Part shown: piece after piece, positions 44,628 through 53,784 of the stretch
Layout of the letters: the number at the start of each line of letters is the position of its first letter
Numbering within the stretch: position 1 is the first letter of the stretch
Source of the DNA: Natrinema salifodinae
Lineage (GTDB): Archaea; Halobacteriota; Halobacteria; Halobacteriales; Natrialbaceae
Direction of reading: 5' to 3'
NCBI RefSeq assembly: GCF_900110455.1
Contig: NZ_FOIS01000001.1
Span: 930,001 to 994,000, forward strand
DNA length: 64,000 bases
Made by a program: the position numbers and the translations under genes
The notes under the pieces: model-generated
Told to the model about the DNA's origin: nothing
What the model saw: the letters and a program-made list of their open reading frames with translations, nothing else
The model's database searches: none

Positions 44628-46859
44628 CTACGCTCGAACCGACTTCTCGCTGCGGTCCCAGTGGCGGTGGGCCGCGATGGCCTCGGCGAACCGCGCCGCG
44701 AAGTCGGTTACGTCATCGGAGCTCTGACCCGTCACGACGCCGTGGTCCGAGACGACGCCGTCGTCGTCGCCGGAGAGATCGACATCCGGCAGCTCGACCG
44801 CCTCGAGCAACTCGACGCCGCTTCCGAGCGCGGCGATCGGCTTCTTGTGCTTGAACGCCTCCGCGACGAAGTGTTTGGCGGTGCCCTGTTCTCGCAGCCG
44901 GTCGATATTGTCGGCGCCGCCGGGGACGAAGACCGCATCGAAGAGGACCGACTCGGCCGTCGAGTGGCTCTCGTCGGCCGCGACCGTCTCGCCGTCGGCG
45001 CTCGTCTTGTCGCCGAGCACCTTCGCGACGACCTCGACGCGGGCGCCCCGGTCCTCGAGTTCGGACCGCACCGTTTCGAGGTGGTCGGCGTCGAACCCGT
45101 CGTCGACGAGCACGGCGACCTTGCGGGTCTCGATCGAGTCCCCGGTCCGATTCAGCATGCTGAGCGTCGGATCCTCGGCGTCGTGGTCGGGGAGTTCGTC
45201 GCCTGGCTCCGCGGGCGGCTCGACGTCGATCCCCTCGGCGACCCGCCTGGCGAACTCGTGATCGACGTTGTTGAACAGGTCGTAGACGATCCGTTCGCGG
45301 ATCTCCGGACGGTCGACCTTCGCGAGTTCGAAGTGGGCGGCGTCGACGATGTTCTGCTGCTCGGTCTCACTCATGCTGTTCCAGAACAGCCGCGCCTGGC
45401 CGAAGTGGTCCTGAAAGCTCTCGCTGCGATTACGGATCTTCTTCCCGTCGATCTTCTCGGCGTAGTGTTCGTAGCCGCCCTCCTCTTCGGGGACCTCCTG
45501 CGGGTCGTCGTCGCCGATCGAGTTCGGCTTGTAGGAGACTGTGCTCTCGTTGATCTCCTGGCGCATGAAGCCGGCCCGCTGGTTGTTGTGTCGCTCAGCG
45601 AGCGGGCGGTTGATCGGGATCTCGTCCCAGTTGGCGCTGTTAAACCGGTTGAGCTGGGTGTCCTGGTAGGAGAACAGTCGACCCTGGAGGAGCGGATCGT
45701 TCGAGAAGTCGATGCCGGGGACGACGTTGCCGGGGTGGAACGCGACCTGTTCGGTCTCGGCGAAGAAGTTGTCCGGCGTCTCGTTTAAGACCATCTTCCC
45801 GATCGGTCTGACCGGAACGTCCCGCTCGGGAACGATCTTCGTGGGGTCGAGGACGTCGAAGTCGAACTCCGCGGCCTCGTCCTCGTCGAAGATCTGGACG
45901 CCGAGTTCCCACTCGGGCTCGTAGCCCGCCTCGATGACGTCGTAGAGCTCCTGGCGGTTGAAGTCGGGGTTCTTCCCCGCGAGCGTCTGGGTCTCGTCCC
46001 ACACGAGTTGGTTGGTGCCGAGTTTCGGCGTCCAGTGGTACTTGACGAACACCGAATCGCCGTCCTCGTTGACCAGGCGGAAGGTGTGGACGCCAAAACC
46101 CTGCATCATGCGGTAGGCCCGCGGGAGCGCTCGTCCGGAGAGCAGCCACATGAGCATGTGCGTGATCTCGGGTTTCAGCGAGGCGAAATCCCAGAAGGTG
46201 TCGTGGGCCGAGGAGGCCTGGGGCATCCCGTCGTCGGGTTCGGGCTTGATCGCGTGGACCAGGTCGGGGAACTCCATCGCGTCCTGAATGAAGAAGACGG
46301 GGATGTTGTTCCCGACGAGGTCGAAGTTACCCTCCTCGGTGTAGAACTTGGTCGCGAAGCCGCGGACGTCCCGGACCGTGTCGGCCGAGCCGCGCGAGCC
46401 GACGACGGTCGAGAATCGCACGAACACCGGCGTCTTCTGATCGGGGTCCTGTAGGAAGGCGGCCTTCGTCAGGTCCGAGATGTCTCCGTACTCTCCGAGG
46501 TCGGGGTCCTCGTAGGGCTGGAAGTAGCCGTGAGCGCCGGTACCCCGCGCGTGGACGACCCGTTCCGGGATCGACTCGTGGTCGAACTGGGTCATCTTCT
46601 CCCGGAAGTGGAAGTCCTCCATGAGCGTCGGGCCGCGCTCGCTCGCCTTCAGGGAGTTATCGGTGTCGCTGACTTCGACCCCGTGGTCGGTCGTCAGGTC
46701 TTCGCCCTCGGGGTTCTCTCGCACTTCGTCGAGCTGTCGGTGTTTGCTCTCCTCGTCGATTTCGTCGCTATCGTCGCTCGTCCCGGGCTGGGACGCGTTC
46801 GTCTCCTGTGACTGTGCGACCGATTCGTCGAGTTCGTCACCGGATTCGTTGTCTGACAT
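44628..46859 (-). CDS. katE: large-subunit heme catalase with C-terminal DJ-1-like domain
   Basis: A 743-residue clade 2 (HPII-type) catalase. It has an acidic disordered lead of about 75 residues, then the catalase barrel: the essential His in RVVHARGTGAHGYF, Asn in LVGNNIPVFFIQD and the heme-ligand Tyr in GRLFSYQDTQLNR. Residues about 590-743 form the DJ-1/PfpI-like domain (KVAVLVDDGFDADHLE, DAVFVPGGADN), in which the usual nucleophile Cys is absent (ALGSGVELL). It removes hydrogen peroxide. Length and layout are normal for the clade. Confidence 0.94.
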   Translation of the reverse strand: MSDNESGDELDESVAQSQETNASQPGTSDDSDEIDEESKHRQLDEVRENPEGEDLTTDHGVEVSDTDNSLKASERGPTLMEDFHFREKMTQFDHESIPERVVHARGTGAHGYFQPYEDPDLGEYGDISDLTKAAFLQDPDQKTPVFVRFSTVVGSRGSADTVRDVRGFATKFYTEEGNFDLVGNNIPVFFIQDAMEFPDLVHAIKPEPDDGMPQASSAHDTFWDFASLKPEITHMLMWLLSGRALPRAYRMMQGFGVHTFRLVNEDGDSVFVKYHWTPKLGTNQLVWDETQTLAGKNPDFNRQELYDVIEAGYEPEWELGVQIFDEDEAAEFDFDVLDPTKIVPERDVPVRPIGKMVLNETPDNFFAETEQVAFHPGNVVPGIDFSNDPLLQGRLFSYQDTQLNRFNSANWDEIPINRPLAERHNNQRAGFMRQEINESTVSYKPNSIGDDDPQEVPEEEGGYEHYAEKIDGKKIRNRSESFQDHFGQARLFWNSMSETEQQNIVDAAHFELAKVDRPEIRERIVYDLFNNVDHEFARRVAEGIDVEPPAEPGDELPDHDAEDPTLSMLNRTGDSIETRKVAVLVDDGFDADHLETVRSELEDRGARVEVVAKVLGDKTSADGETVAADESHSTAESVLFDAVFVPGGADNIDRLREQGTAKHFVAEAFKHKKPIAALGSGVELLEAVELPDVDLSGDDDGVVSDHGVVTGQSSDDVTDFAARFAEAIAAHRHWDRSEKSVRA

Positions 46860-47085
46860 GTAATTGAACCGTCTGGCGTGCTGCGTTGGATCGCCCGAGC
46901 AGGACTCGCTCGCAGAATTCGGCCGGGCGATCGACCGGGTGGACGACGGGACGGGAGAACACCCATCCCATGCATTCCAACCTCCACGATCGGATCCATA
47001 AATGAAGCCGCTGCACGTGCGGGGAATTAGATCGGACCTGTGCGAAGAATAGACAGATCAGGTACTCGATACTCTCCCTGCGCCG

Positions 47086-47340
47086 CTACCCGTAGTGTTT
47101 CACCACGTACTCGACGATGTCGTCGCTCTCGTAGAGCGTCTCCTGCCGGTTGGTGTCGACGAAATGCGGAATCTGGTCCTGCCCGCCCAGGTCCGTCAAT
47201 TCGCCGTGAGTCCGTTCGTTTCGGACCTCGCCGCTCGCCAGGCGCGGATTGTGAATCACGTATGAGACGCCGAGGTCGGTGAGTTTCTCGCGGACCGACG
47301 CGGAGTACGGACAGCCTTCCGCCTGGTACAGTTCGAGCAT
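47086..47340 (-). CDS. glutaredoxin-like protein
   Basis: An 84-residue thioredoxin-fold protein. LELYQAEGCPYSASVREKL carries the redox site CPYS near residue 10, and DQIPHFVDT includes the conserved cis-Pro. It is the glutaredoxin / GST N-terminal type. Haloarchaea lack glutathione and use gamma-glutamylcysteine, so the reductant is probably not glutathione. It stands alone between the catalase and diadenylate cyclase genes. Confidence 0.85.
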   Translation of the reverse strand: MLELYQAEGCPYSASVREKLTDLGVSYVIHNPRLASGEVRNERTHGELTDLGGQDQIPHFVDTNRQETLYESDDIVEYVVKHYG

Positions 47341-47383
47341 TGCGAGCGCACCTCCCCCGGACGCGCAGGGCGGCGAAGCAGCG

Positions 47384-47965
47384 TCACCGGCGGCGGTAGC
47401 CGTCCACGTTCCACTCGCCGCCCAGTTCCGGTCGCACGTCCGTCCGAAAGTCGCCCCGCTGGAAGACGGACACGCGGCCGGTCTCCTCGCTAAGCGTGAC
47501 CGTCGCGATCACGTTCGGCCGCCGAGACGTATCGAGCGCGCTCATGTGGCGCGACCCCATCCAGTCCTCGTACTCGGCCGCCGCCGAATCGACGTCCGCG
47601 CGATCGTCGGGAGCGAGGTCTCGAAATCGGACCAACTGCTCTTGAATCACGCCGTCGACGCTGATGACGACCGCGCCGTCCCGAGTCATCGCCACCTCGC
47701 GTGCCGTCTCGAAGAAGACGTCGAGATCCAGGCAGACGTCGCGACAGCGGTCCGTCGGCCACGTGTTGTCACCCATCGGATCCGCGAAGGCCGCGACCGA
47801 GGGGCCGGTGACGACGGCGATGTACATCCCGGGGCCTTTTACGTACCGTTCGTTCCACCGGTCGAAATCGAGGCTGATCCCCTCGAGCGAGTAGACGAGA
47901 CAGTCGAGCAGTTCCCGGACGCCGTCGTGGGTCTCGTACTCGATCCGAAGGTCCGAATCCGCCAT
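47384..47965 (-). CDS. dacZ: diadenylate cyclase (DacZ-type, DisA_N domain)
   Basis: A 193-residue stand-alone diadenylate cyclase of the archaeal DacZ type, which condenses two ATP into c-di-AMP, a second messenger linked in haloarchaea to osmotic homeostasis. The DGA motif is at residues 96-98 (TRDGAVVISVDG). The RHR-type motif is seen as GSRHMSAL (138-144), and ATVTLSEETGRVSVF is the C-terminal part of the fold. The open frame continues far upstream, but the domain starts at the ATG at 47965. It is divergent from Bax1. Confidence 0.86.
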   Translation of the reverse strand: MADSDLRIEYETHDGVRELLDCLVYSLEGISLDFDRWNERYVKGPGMYIAVVTGPSVAAFADPMGDNTWPTDRCRDVCLDLDVFFETAREVAMTRDGAVVISVDGVIQEQLVRFRDLAPDDRADVDSAAAEYEDWMGSRHMSALDTSRRPNVIATVTLSEETGRVSVFQRGDFRTDVRPELGGEWNVDGYRRR

Positions 47966-48118
47966 ACGGAACGTTCGGGGCGAACAGCCGTAATCTCGCT
48001 GCCTGAATCGGGAGCCGTGCCCACCAGGCGTCTCGCGCCTGGCGACGCCGTCCCCGTCCGGCCGCCCCGCCGTCCGGGCGACTTTTGACCGCGCCGCACC
48101 GACACGGGATAGAGAGCG

Positions 48119-49639
48119 ATGCTGACGAAGGACCTGCTCCGCGTGTCGCGGGCCGGCGGCGGGTACTACCCGCAGTTCGCCGGCCGCGAACACCGCCCGC
48201 TCGCGGCCCGCGTCATCGGCACCTACCAGGGCCACGTCGGCGAGCCCCGCGGCGACCTCGAGGACGCGCTGACCGACCTTGAACGCGAGGCCGAGGACTT
48301 CAAACTCGTCCGCGGCCTGGCGGCGCTGGTCGACCGGGAGGCGACCGTCGAGACCGACGCGGAAATCGAACCCGAACACGCGCGCAAAGCCGCCTTCGAA
48401 GCCGCCGAAGCGGTCGGCGTCGTTACCGAGGACGAGCGCGCGACGGCGCTGCACCGGGCGAGCGAGTCGTTCGACGTCTCCGCGGACGCCCTCGAATCCG
48501 CGCTCTACGCCGACCTCGAGGAGCGGCAGGTCCTGACCGCGGTCGACCCCCGCTGGGATCCGGACGGCCTGGTCGCCCAGTACAACCTCTCGCTGGCGCA
48601 GACGGCCCTCTTCGACGCGACCGACGTGCGGGTCCGCACGAGCGATCCGAAGGCGCTGATCTCGGCGATCAAACGCCTGCGGCTGATGTACGAGATCCAC
48701 ACGCTCGACGCCGGAGATGAGGGACTCTCCGAGCGCGAGGTCGTCGTCACCGGTCCGACGCGCCTCTTTCGGGCGACCAGGCGGTACGGGACGCGCTTCG
48801 CGCGGCTCCTGCGGACGGTCGCGAGCGCACGGCAGTGGCGCCTGGCGGCGACGATCGACGACCGCGGCACCGAGCGGACGCTCGAACTCTCCCACGAGGA
48901 TCCCGTCCGGGTACCCGACGCCGAGCCGGTGGCGGACGTTTCGTTCGATAGCGGCGTCGAAGCGGACTTCGCCGCCCGCTTCTCGAACCTGGGCCTCGAC
49001 TGGGACCTCGTGCGCGAACCGGCGCCGCTCGCGACGGGAACGCGGGTGATGATTCCGGACTTCGCGTTCGAGTACGAGCATTCGGATTTCCGCGTCTACT
49101 TCGAGATCATGGGCTTTTGGACGCCCGAGTACGTCGAGAAGAAGCTCTCGCAACTCGCCGAACTCGAAGACGTCGACATGCTGGTCGCCGTCGACGAATC
49201 GCTCGGCGTCGGCGAGGAGATCACCGCCCGCGACCACCGGGCGATCCCGTACTCGGGGACGGTGCGGGTCAAAGACGTCGCCGACGTCCTCCGAGAGTAC
49301 GAACGCCAGTTGGTCGCCGAGAGCGCGGCCGAACTCCCCGACGAACTGCGGCCCGACGAGGACGCGATCACGGTGGACGCGCTGGCCGACCGCCGCGGCG
49401 TGAGCGCGGACGCCCTCGCGGACGTCTCGTTTCCCGAGCACGAGCGGGTCGGCCGGACGCTGCTCCGGCCCGCCGTCGCCGAGTCGCTCGCCGACGAGAT
49501 CGAGCCCGGAATGACGCTCGCGGACGCCGAAACGATCCTCGACGAGTACGGGATCGCCGACGCGAGCGCGGTCCTCTCGCGGCTCGGTTATGCCGTGGAG
49601 TGGGAGGGCCTGGCCGGCGGAACGGTCGTCGATCGGTAA
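48119..49639 (+). CDS. bax1: Bax1-type (DUF790) XPB-partner nuclease
   Basis: A 506-residue DUF790 protein. It opens MLTKDLLRVSRAGGGYYPQF, has a long helical middle, and ends in an endonuclease-fold half: VMIPDFAFEYEHSDFRVYFEIMGFWTPEYVEKK, where the Asp and Glu of DFxFEY...YFEI suit a PD-(D/E)XK-like active site. The C-terminal region has helix-turn-helix-like segments. Archaeal Bax1 binds and works with XPB in DNA repair. Here XPB lies 9.7 kb upstream instead of adjacent. Confidence 0.88.
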   Translation: MLTKDLLRVSRAGGGYYPQFAGREHRPLAARVIGTYQGHVGEPRGDLEDALTDLEREAEDFKLVRGLAALVDREATVETDAEIEPEHARKAAFEAAEAVGVVTEDERATALHRASESFDVSADALESALYADLEERQVLTAVDPRWDPDGLVAQYNLSLAQTALFDATDVRVRTSDPKALISAIKRLRLMYEIHTLDAGDEGLSEREVVVTGPTRLFRATRRYGTRFARLLRTVASARQWRLAATIDDRGTERTLELSHEDPVRVPDAEPVADVSFDSGVEADFAARFSNLGLDWDLVREPAPLATGTRVMIPDFAFEYEHSDFRVYFEIMGFWTPEYVEKKLSQLAELEDVDMLVAVDESLGVGEEITARDHRAIPYSGTVRVKDVADVLREYERQLVAESAAELPDELRPDEDAITVDALADRRGVSADALADVSFPEHERVGRTLLRPAVAESLADEIEPGMTLADAETILDEYGIADASAVLSRLGYAVEWEGLAGGTVVDR

Positions 49640-49786
49640 CGGACGGTAACGAGCGGTCCACCGGGCGGAATCGCGTCGGTGATAGTTGTCATAATCGAGT
49701 GATTCTGGTGTTACCTGTCAGGATCAGTCAAAATCACCCAACACACTTTGTGATTAGCCTTAAGCCCGTAAAGCGTCAGTCATACT

Positions 49787-50251
49787 ATGAACCCATTCGT
49801 GTCCCAACAGTCCTCTCCCGACCCAGTCTCTATCTTACTCGTCGAAGACAATCCCGGCGACGTTCGGCTGATCCAGGAGGCGTTCAGAGAAGCGGAGTTC
49901 GAGACGACGTTTCACACCGTGACGGACGGTGACGCCGCGCTCGAATTTCTGCAGGACCGGCTCACCGACGACGCCGGTCCCGATCTGGACCTGATGCTTC
50001 TGGACCTGAACCTTCCCCGGACGAGCGGATTCGACGTCCTGAAGGAACTCAAGTCGGATCAGAAACTGACGTCGCTCCCGGTGCTCGTACTGACGAGTTC
50101 GGAAGCGACCGAAGACATCGTCCGGAGTTACGAACTGTGTGCGAACGCCTACCTCACCAAGCCGAGCGATCCCGAAGAGTTCGCCGATCTCGGGCGGGCC
50201 GTCGAGGCGTTCTGGATCGACGAGGCGACGTTACCGCCGGTCCCGTCGTAA
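49787..50251 (+). CDS. single-domain response regulator
   Basis: A 154-residue receiver-only protein. It has LLVEDNPGDVRLIQEA with the acidic pair, the phosphorylatable Asp in LMLLDLNLPRTSG, VLTSSEA with the conserved Thr/Ser, and the Lys in YLTKPSDPEE. There is no output domain, so it probably relays phosphate or binds a partner, as in haloarchaeal signalling pathways of the Rcp1-like type. No histidine kinase is adjacent. A TATA-like cttaag lies about 25 bases before the start. Confidence 0.9.
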   Translation: MNPFVSQQSSPDPVSILLVEDNPGDVRLIQEAFREAEFETTFHTVTDGDAALEFLQDRLTDDAGPDLDLMLLDLNLPRTSGFDVLKELKSDQKLTSLPVLVLTSSEATEDIVRSYELCANAYLTKPSDPEEFADLGRAVEAFWIDEATLPPVPS

Positions 50252-50327
50252 GCGCGACCCGAGGTCCGTTCACGGTTGAATTGCGCCGGGTCGCCGCGAC
50301 GGGACACCGCTGCGACCCCTTCCGAGA

Positions 50328-50840
50328 TCAGGACTCGAGGTCTCGCTGTCTCCCCTTCGGCACCATCGAGCGCAACTCGCCGTGGACGTACAACCCGACG
50401 CCGAGCGGTTCTTCCTCACCCGCGACCTCGTGAGCGGCGATCAGGTATCCCCAGTCGCCGTCCCACTCGAGTTCCTGATCTTCGCCGGCCGCGAACCGGC
50501 GGGCCTGGTCGCGGTCGAGGTCGATCACGCAATCGGTCGCGACCCGCCCGAAGCGCTGGACGAAGTCCGTCGTCGGCTTCCAGTGTTCCTGACGAGTGCG
50601 CAGGCAGGTCATGCCGATCGCCTCTATCTCGACCGGCGAGGGAGCCTGGCCGCCGTAAATCCAGATCTTGCCGGCGCCCTTCTCCCAGAACGTGTAGCCG
50701 TCGAAGGTCTCGGGCGGAATGCCAAAGCGGTCCGCAAAGAAGTCGACGACCGCCTCGCGGGTAGCCCTGCCCTCGACGGACCGCTCTGCCTCGGTGGCGG
50801 GGAGCCGATCGAACCGCTGGCCGTCGTTCGTCTCGCTCAT
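50328..50840 (-). CDS. PUA-like partner protein of the RNA methyltransferase
   Basis: A 170-residue protein resembling the RNA-binding C-terminal region found fused to NOP2/RsmF methyltransferases elsewhere (FWEKGAGKIWIYGG; GLYVHGELRSMVPKG). It is translationally coupled to the upstream RNA methyltransferase: the TGA of one and the ATG of the other share a base (TGATG). It probably supplies RNA binding for m5C modification. I recall a DUF name for this family but am not sure of it. Confidence 0.75.
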   Translation of the reverse strand: MSETNDGQRFDRLPATEAERSVEGRATREAVVDFFADRFGIPPETFDGYTFWEKGAGKIWIYGGQAPSPVEIEAIGMTCLRTRQEHWKPTTDFVQRFGRVATDCVIDLDRDQARRFAAGEDQELEWDGDWGYLIAAHEVAGEEEPLGVGLYVHGELRSMVPKGRQRDLES

Positions 50841-51748
50841 CACGCGGTCACCTCCAGTTTCGCGACGAAGAAGCCGCCGGTGTCGTTCTGGTGCGGGTAG
50901 ATCCGGGCCGCCTGCTCGAGGCTCGAATCGAACGCCTCGTCGTCCCACGCCGTGAGTCCGGGTGCGTAGTCGAGATCGAGATCGAAGTCGACGACGCGGC
51001 AGTCCTCCTCGTCCAGCGCGTGCTGGACGACGGCCTCGTTCTCCTCGGGCGCGAAGGTGCACGTCGAGTAGACGACCGTGCCGCCCTCGCGGGTCGCCTG
51101 GATCGCCCGCCGAAGGATCCCCTTCTGAATCCCCGCGACGGAGGCGATGTGATCCTCCGACCAGTTGTCCAGTGCGTCGGGGTTCTTCCGGATCGTCCCC
51201 TCGCAGGAACAGGGCGCGTCGACCAGCGCCCGGTCGAACTCGTCGAAGTCGAACCGCGACAGCGAGTAGTTCCGGGCGTCCTCGTTGGTGACGGCCAGGC
51301 TGGTCGCGCCCAGCCGTTCGGCGTTGAAGCGCAGCGCCGAGATCCGCCCGAGGTTGTTGTCGTTCGCGACGACCGTCCCGCGGTCGTCCATCAGCGCCGC
51401 GATCTGGGTCGCCTTCCCGCCGGGGGCCGCACAGCAGTCCCAGACCCGCTCGCCTGGCTCGGGATCGAGGACGACCGGCGGCACCGCCGAGACCTCCTCC
51501 TGGCCGTGGGTGAATCCGTGGAACGAGGACCAGGTCGAACCGGGTGAGTCGGTCGCTAAACGCAGCACGCGGGGGTTCCAGCCGACCCGGTCGAAGCCGA
51601 CGCCCTCGCGTTCGAGGGCCGCGGTCGCTCGCTCGACCGAGGCCTTGATCGTGTTCACGCGGACGGCGGTGCCAAGCGGGCGCTCGCAGGCCGCGCGGAA
51701 GGCGTCGAAGTCGTCGATGATCGGTCGATACCGCTCGAGTGGCTCCAT
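50840..51748 (-). CDS. RsmB/NOP2-family RNA m5C methyltransferase
   Basis: A 302-residue SAM-dependent methyltransferase. CCAAPGGKATQIAAL is the SAM-binding motif I, DAPCSCEGTIRKNP is motif IV with a catalytic Cys, and VYSTCTFAPEENE is motif VI with the second Cys. It should methylate cytosine C5 in rRNA or tRNA. The N-terminal RNA-contact region is short, and the missing PUA function appears to be supplied by the coupled downstream gene. The ATG at 51748 starts MEPLERYRPI. Confidence 0.92.
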   Translation of the reverse strand: MEPLERYRPIIDDFDAFRAACERPLGTAVRVNTIKASVERATAALEREGVGFDRVGWNPRVLRLATDSPGSTWSSFHGFTHGQEEVSAVPPVVLDPEPGERVWDCCAAPGGKATQIAALMDDRGTVVANDNNLGRISALRFNAERLGATSLAVTNEDARNYSLSRFDFDEFDRALVDAPCSCEGTIRKNPDALDNWSEDHIASVAGIQKGILRRAIQATREGGTVVYSTCTFAPEENEAVVQHALDEEDCRVVDFDLDLDYAPGLTAWDDEAFDSSLEQAARIYPHQNDTGGFFVAKLEVTA

Positions 51749-51854
51749 CGGCCGCGGATTCGGGGGCCCGGCGTTTGTGGGTTTCGAAGCGGGCGGGCGA
51801 CGCGGCGACGGAGTCCCGAAGCGCGACGCCGCGACCGCGTACTCGCCGCCCTCG

Positions 51855-51861
51855 ATTTTAT
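51855..51861 (+). promoter_or_regulatory. TATA box deciding the PAC2 start
   Basis: The motif attttat is centred 29 bases before the ATG at 51887; the upstream in-frame ATG at 51860 lies within it. Confidence 0.5.
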
Positions 51862-51886
51862 GCCGCTGACCGGCATCGGTCGGGAC

Positions 51887-52633
51887 ATGGGAGGCGTACG
51901 CGTGCACGAACCGGAAGCGGACCTCGAGAACCCGACGCTCGTCGAGGGATTCCCCGGCGTCGGACTCGTCGGCAAGATCGCGACCGACCACCTCATCGAC
52001 CGACTCGACATGCGCCACTACGCGAGCGTCGACTGCGAGGGGCTGCCCCAGATCGGCGTCTACCGCGGCGGCGACCGGACGGCCAGGCCGCCCGTTCGGC
52101 TCTACGTCAGCGAGGAGCACGACCTCCTCGCGCTGCAGAGCGACGCGCCGATCCGCTCCGAAGCCGTCGACAGCGTCGCCGACTGCCTGACCGGCTGGAT
52201 CGTCAGCCACGACGTCACGCCGCTGTACCTCAGCGGACTCCCCGCCGAACGAGAGACCGAGGACCGGCCGGACCTCTACGGGATCACGACCGGGAACGCT
52301 GCCGAGCGGCTCGAGGCAACCGACATCCCGATCCCCCCGGAGGACGGCGTCGTCACCGGCCCCACGGGTGCGCTCCTCAATCGGGCCGCCCTCGAGAACT
52401 ACGGCAGCCTCAGCTTCGTCGTCGAGTGCAACCCGCAGTTCCCCGACCCCGAGGCCGCGAGCGTCCTGCTCGACGACGGAATCGCGCCGGTCGCGGACCT
52501 CTCGGTCGACGTCGAAGATCTGTTAGACCGCGCCGAGGAGATCCGCTCGAAGCGGGAGCAACTCGCCCAACAGATGCAGGCGGTCGGACAGGAGGAGAGC
52601 TCGCAGGCTCAACCGCTGCGGATGTATCAGTGA
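51887..52633 (+). CDS. PAC2-family proteasome-assembly-chaperone-like protein
   Basis: A 248-residue member of the PAC2 family. LVEGFPGVGLVGKIATDHLI and the later TGPTGALLNRAALENYG are hallmark segments. Archaeal PAC2 proteins assemble 20S proteasome parts or act as related chaperones. The C-terminal helix DLLDRAEEIRSKREQLAQQM is a coiled coil. The start is set by the promoter. Confidence 0.88.
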   Translation: MGGVRVHEPEADLENPTLVEGFPGVGLVGKIATDHLIDRLDMRHYASVDCEGLPQIGVYRGGDRTARPPVRLYVSEEHDLLALQSDAPIRSEAVDSVADCLTGWIVSHDVTPLYLSGLPAERETEDRPDLYGITTGNAAERLEATDIPIPPEDGVVTGPTGALLNRAALENYGSLSFVVECNPQFPDPEAASVLLDDGIAPVADLSVDVEDLLDRAEEIRSKREQLAQQMQAVGQEESSQAQPLRMYQ

Positions 52634-52738
52634 CGGCTCCCACCATCCGCCGCGGTGGTCGCCTCGGACTTCGGTCGCGGTGATGTGGGGCCGGGGCCGG
52701 TCGCGAGCTCGCTCCCGCGGCTCGCTCGACCACGGCCG

Positions 52739-52745
52739 TTTATAT
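52739..52745 (+). promoter_or_regulatory. TATA box of the MoxR gene
   Basis: The motif tttatat is centred 27 bases before the ATG at 52769. Confidence 0.55.
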
Positions 52746-52768
52746 GTAATCGCTGCAACTCGTTCGAT

Positions 52769-53719
52769 ATGGATATCACCGACGCGCGTGCGGAGTGCGA
52801 CGCCGTCCTCGATGCCGTCGGCCAGGCCGTCATCGCGGACCGCGAGTTCCTCGAGACCGTCCTGCTCGGCGTCCTCGCGCGCGGCCACGTCCTCCTGGAG
52901 GACGTCCCCGGCACCGGCAAGACCCTGACCGCGAACAGCCTGGCGACGGCGCTGGGGCTGTCGTTCTCCCGGATCCAGTTCACGCTCGACCTGTTGCCGG
53001 CCGACGTGACCGGGACCCACGTGTTCGACGAGTCCGAAGGGACCGTCGAGTTCACCCCGGGGCCGATCTTCGCGAACGTCGTGCTGGCCGACGAGATCAA
53101 CCGCGCGCCGCCGAAGACCCAGGCCGCCTTGCTCGAGGCCATGGAGGAGCGGCAGGTCACCGTCGACGGCGAGACGCACCAGTTGCCACAGCCGTTTTTC
53201 GTGATCGCGACGCAGAATCCCGTCGAGCAGGCCGGTACCTTCCCGCTGCCGGAGGCTCAGGTCGACCGCTTTCTGGTGAAGAGCTCGATCGGCTACCCCG
53301 ACGAGGACGGCGAGCGGGAGCTGTTGCAACGGCGACTCGGCCGCACCGATCGGAGCCCGAGCATCGACCCGGCGTTGGACGACGAGCGCGTCCGGGCACT
53401 CCGGGCGGTCCCCGAGTCGGTCCGTGTCGACGACGACCTCGTAGCCTACGTCGCCGCGATCGCTCGGGGGACGCGAACCCGCCGCCAGGTCGACGTGGGC
53501 GTCTCGCCGCGGGGAACCCAGCGGTTGCTCGAGGCGACCCGGGCCCGCGCCGTCGTCGCCGGCCGCGACTACGTGACTCCCGACGACGTCAAGCGCGTGG
53601 CTCGCCCCGTGCTCGCCCATCGGCTCGTGCTCACCCCCGACGCCTCGGTCGACGGCGCCTCGAAGGCGGCGATCGTCGACGAGGTGCTCGACACCGTCCC
53701 CGTCCCGACGCTCGAGTAA
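52769..53719 (+). CDS. MoxR-family AAA+ ATPase
   Basis: A 316-residue MoxR ATPase. Walker A is EDVPGTGKT near residue 45, Walker B is VVLADEINRAPP, sensor 1 is FFVIATQNPVEQ and the C-terminal lid domain follows. MoxR proteins act as chaperones that mature or assemble other complexes, usually with DUF58/von Willebrand partners. The DUF58 protein is encoded convergently just to the right, which supports functional pairing. The start at 52769 follows the TATA box. Confidence 0.92.
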   Translation: MDITDARAECDAVLDAVGQAVIADREFLETVLLGVLARGHVLLEDVPGTGKTLTANSLATALGLSFSRIQFTLDLLPADVTGTHVFDESEGTVEFTPGPIFANVVLADEINRAPPKTQAALLEAMEERQVTVDGETHQLPQPFFVIATQNPVEQAGTFPLPEAQVDRFLVKSSIGYPDEDGERELLQRRLGRTDRSPSIDPALDDERVRALRAVPESVRVDDDLVAYVAAIARGTRTRRQVDVGVSPRGTQRLLEATRARAVVAGRDYVTPDDVKRVARPVLAHRLVLTPDASVDGASKAAIVDEVLDTVPVPTLE

Positions 53720-53784
53720 CGAGTACTCGGGCGGTATCGAGCACTCGGGCGGGATGCACGAAGACGGACGGCGACGGCGATCGG

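Noticed and set aside
47966-49441. Long minus-strand N-terminal extension of the diadenylate cyclase
   Set aside because: It is antisense to Bax1, and the DisA_N domain starts at the ATG at 47965.
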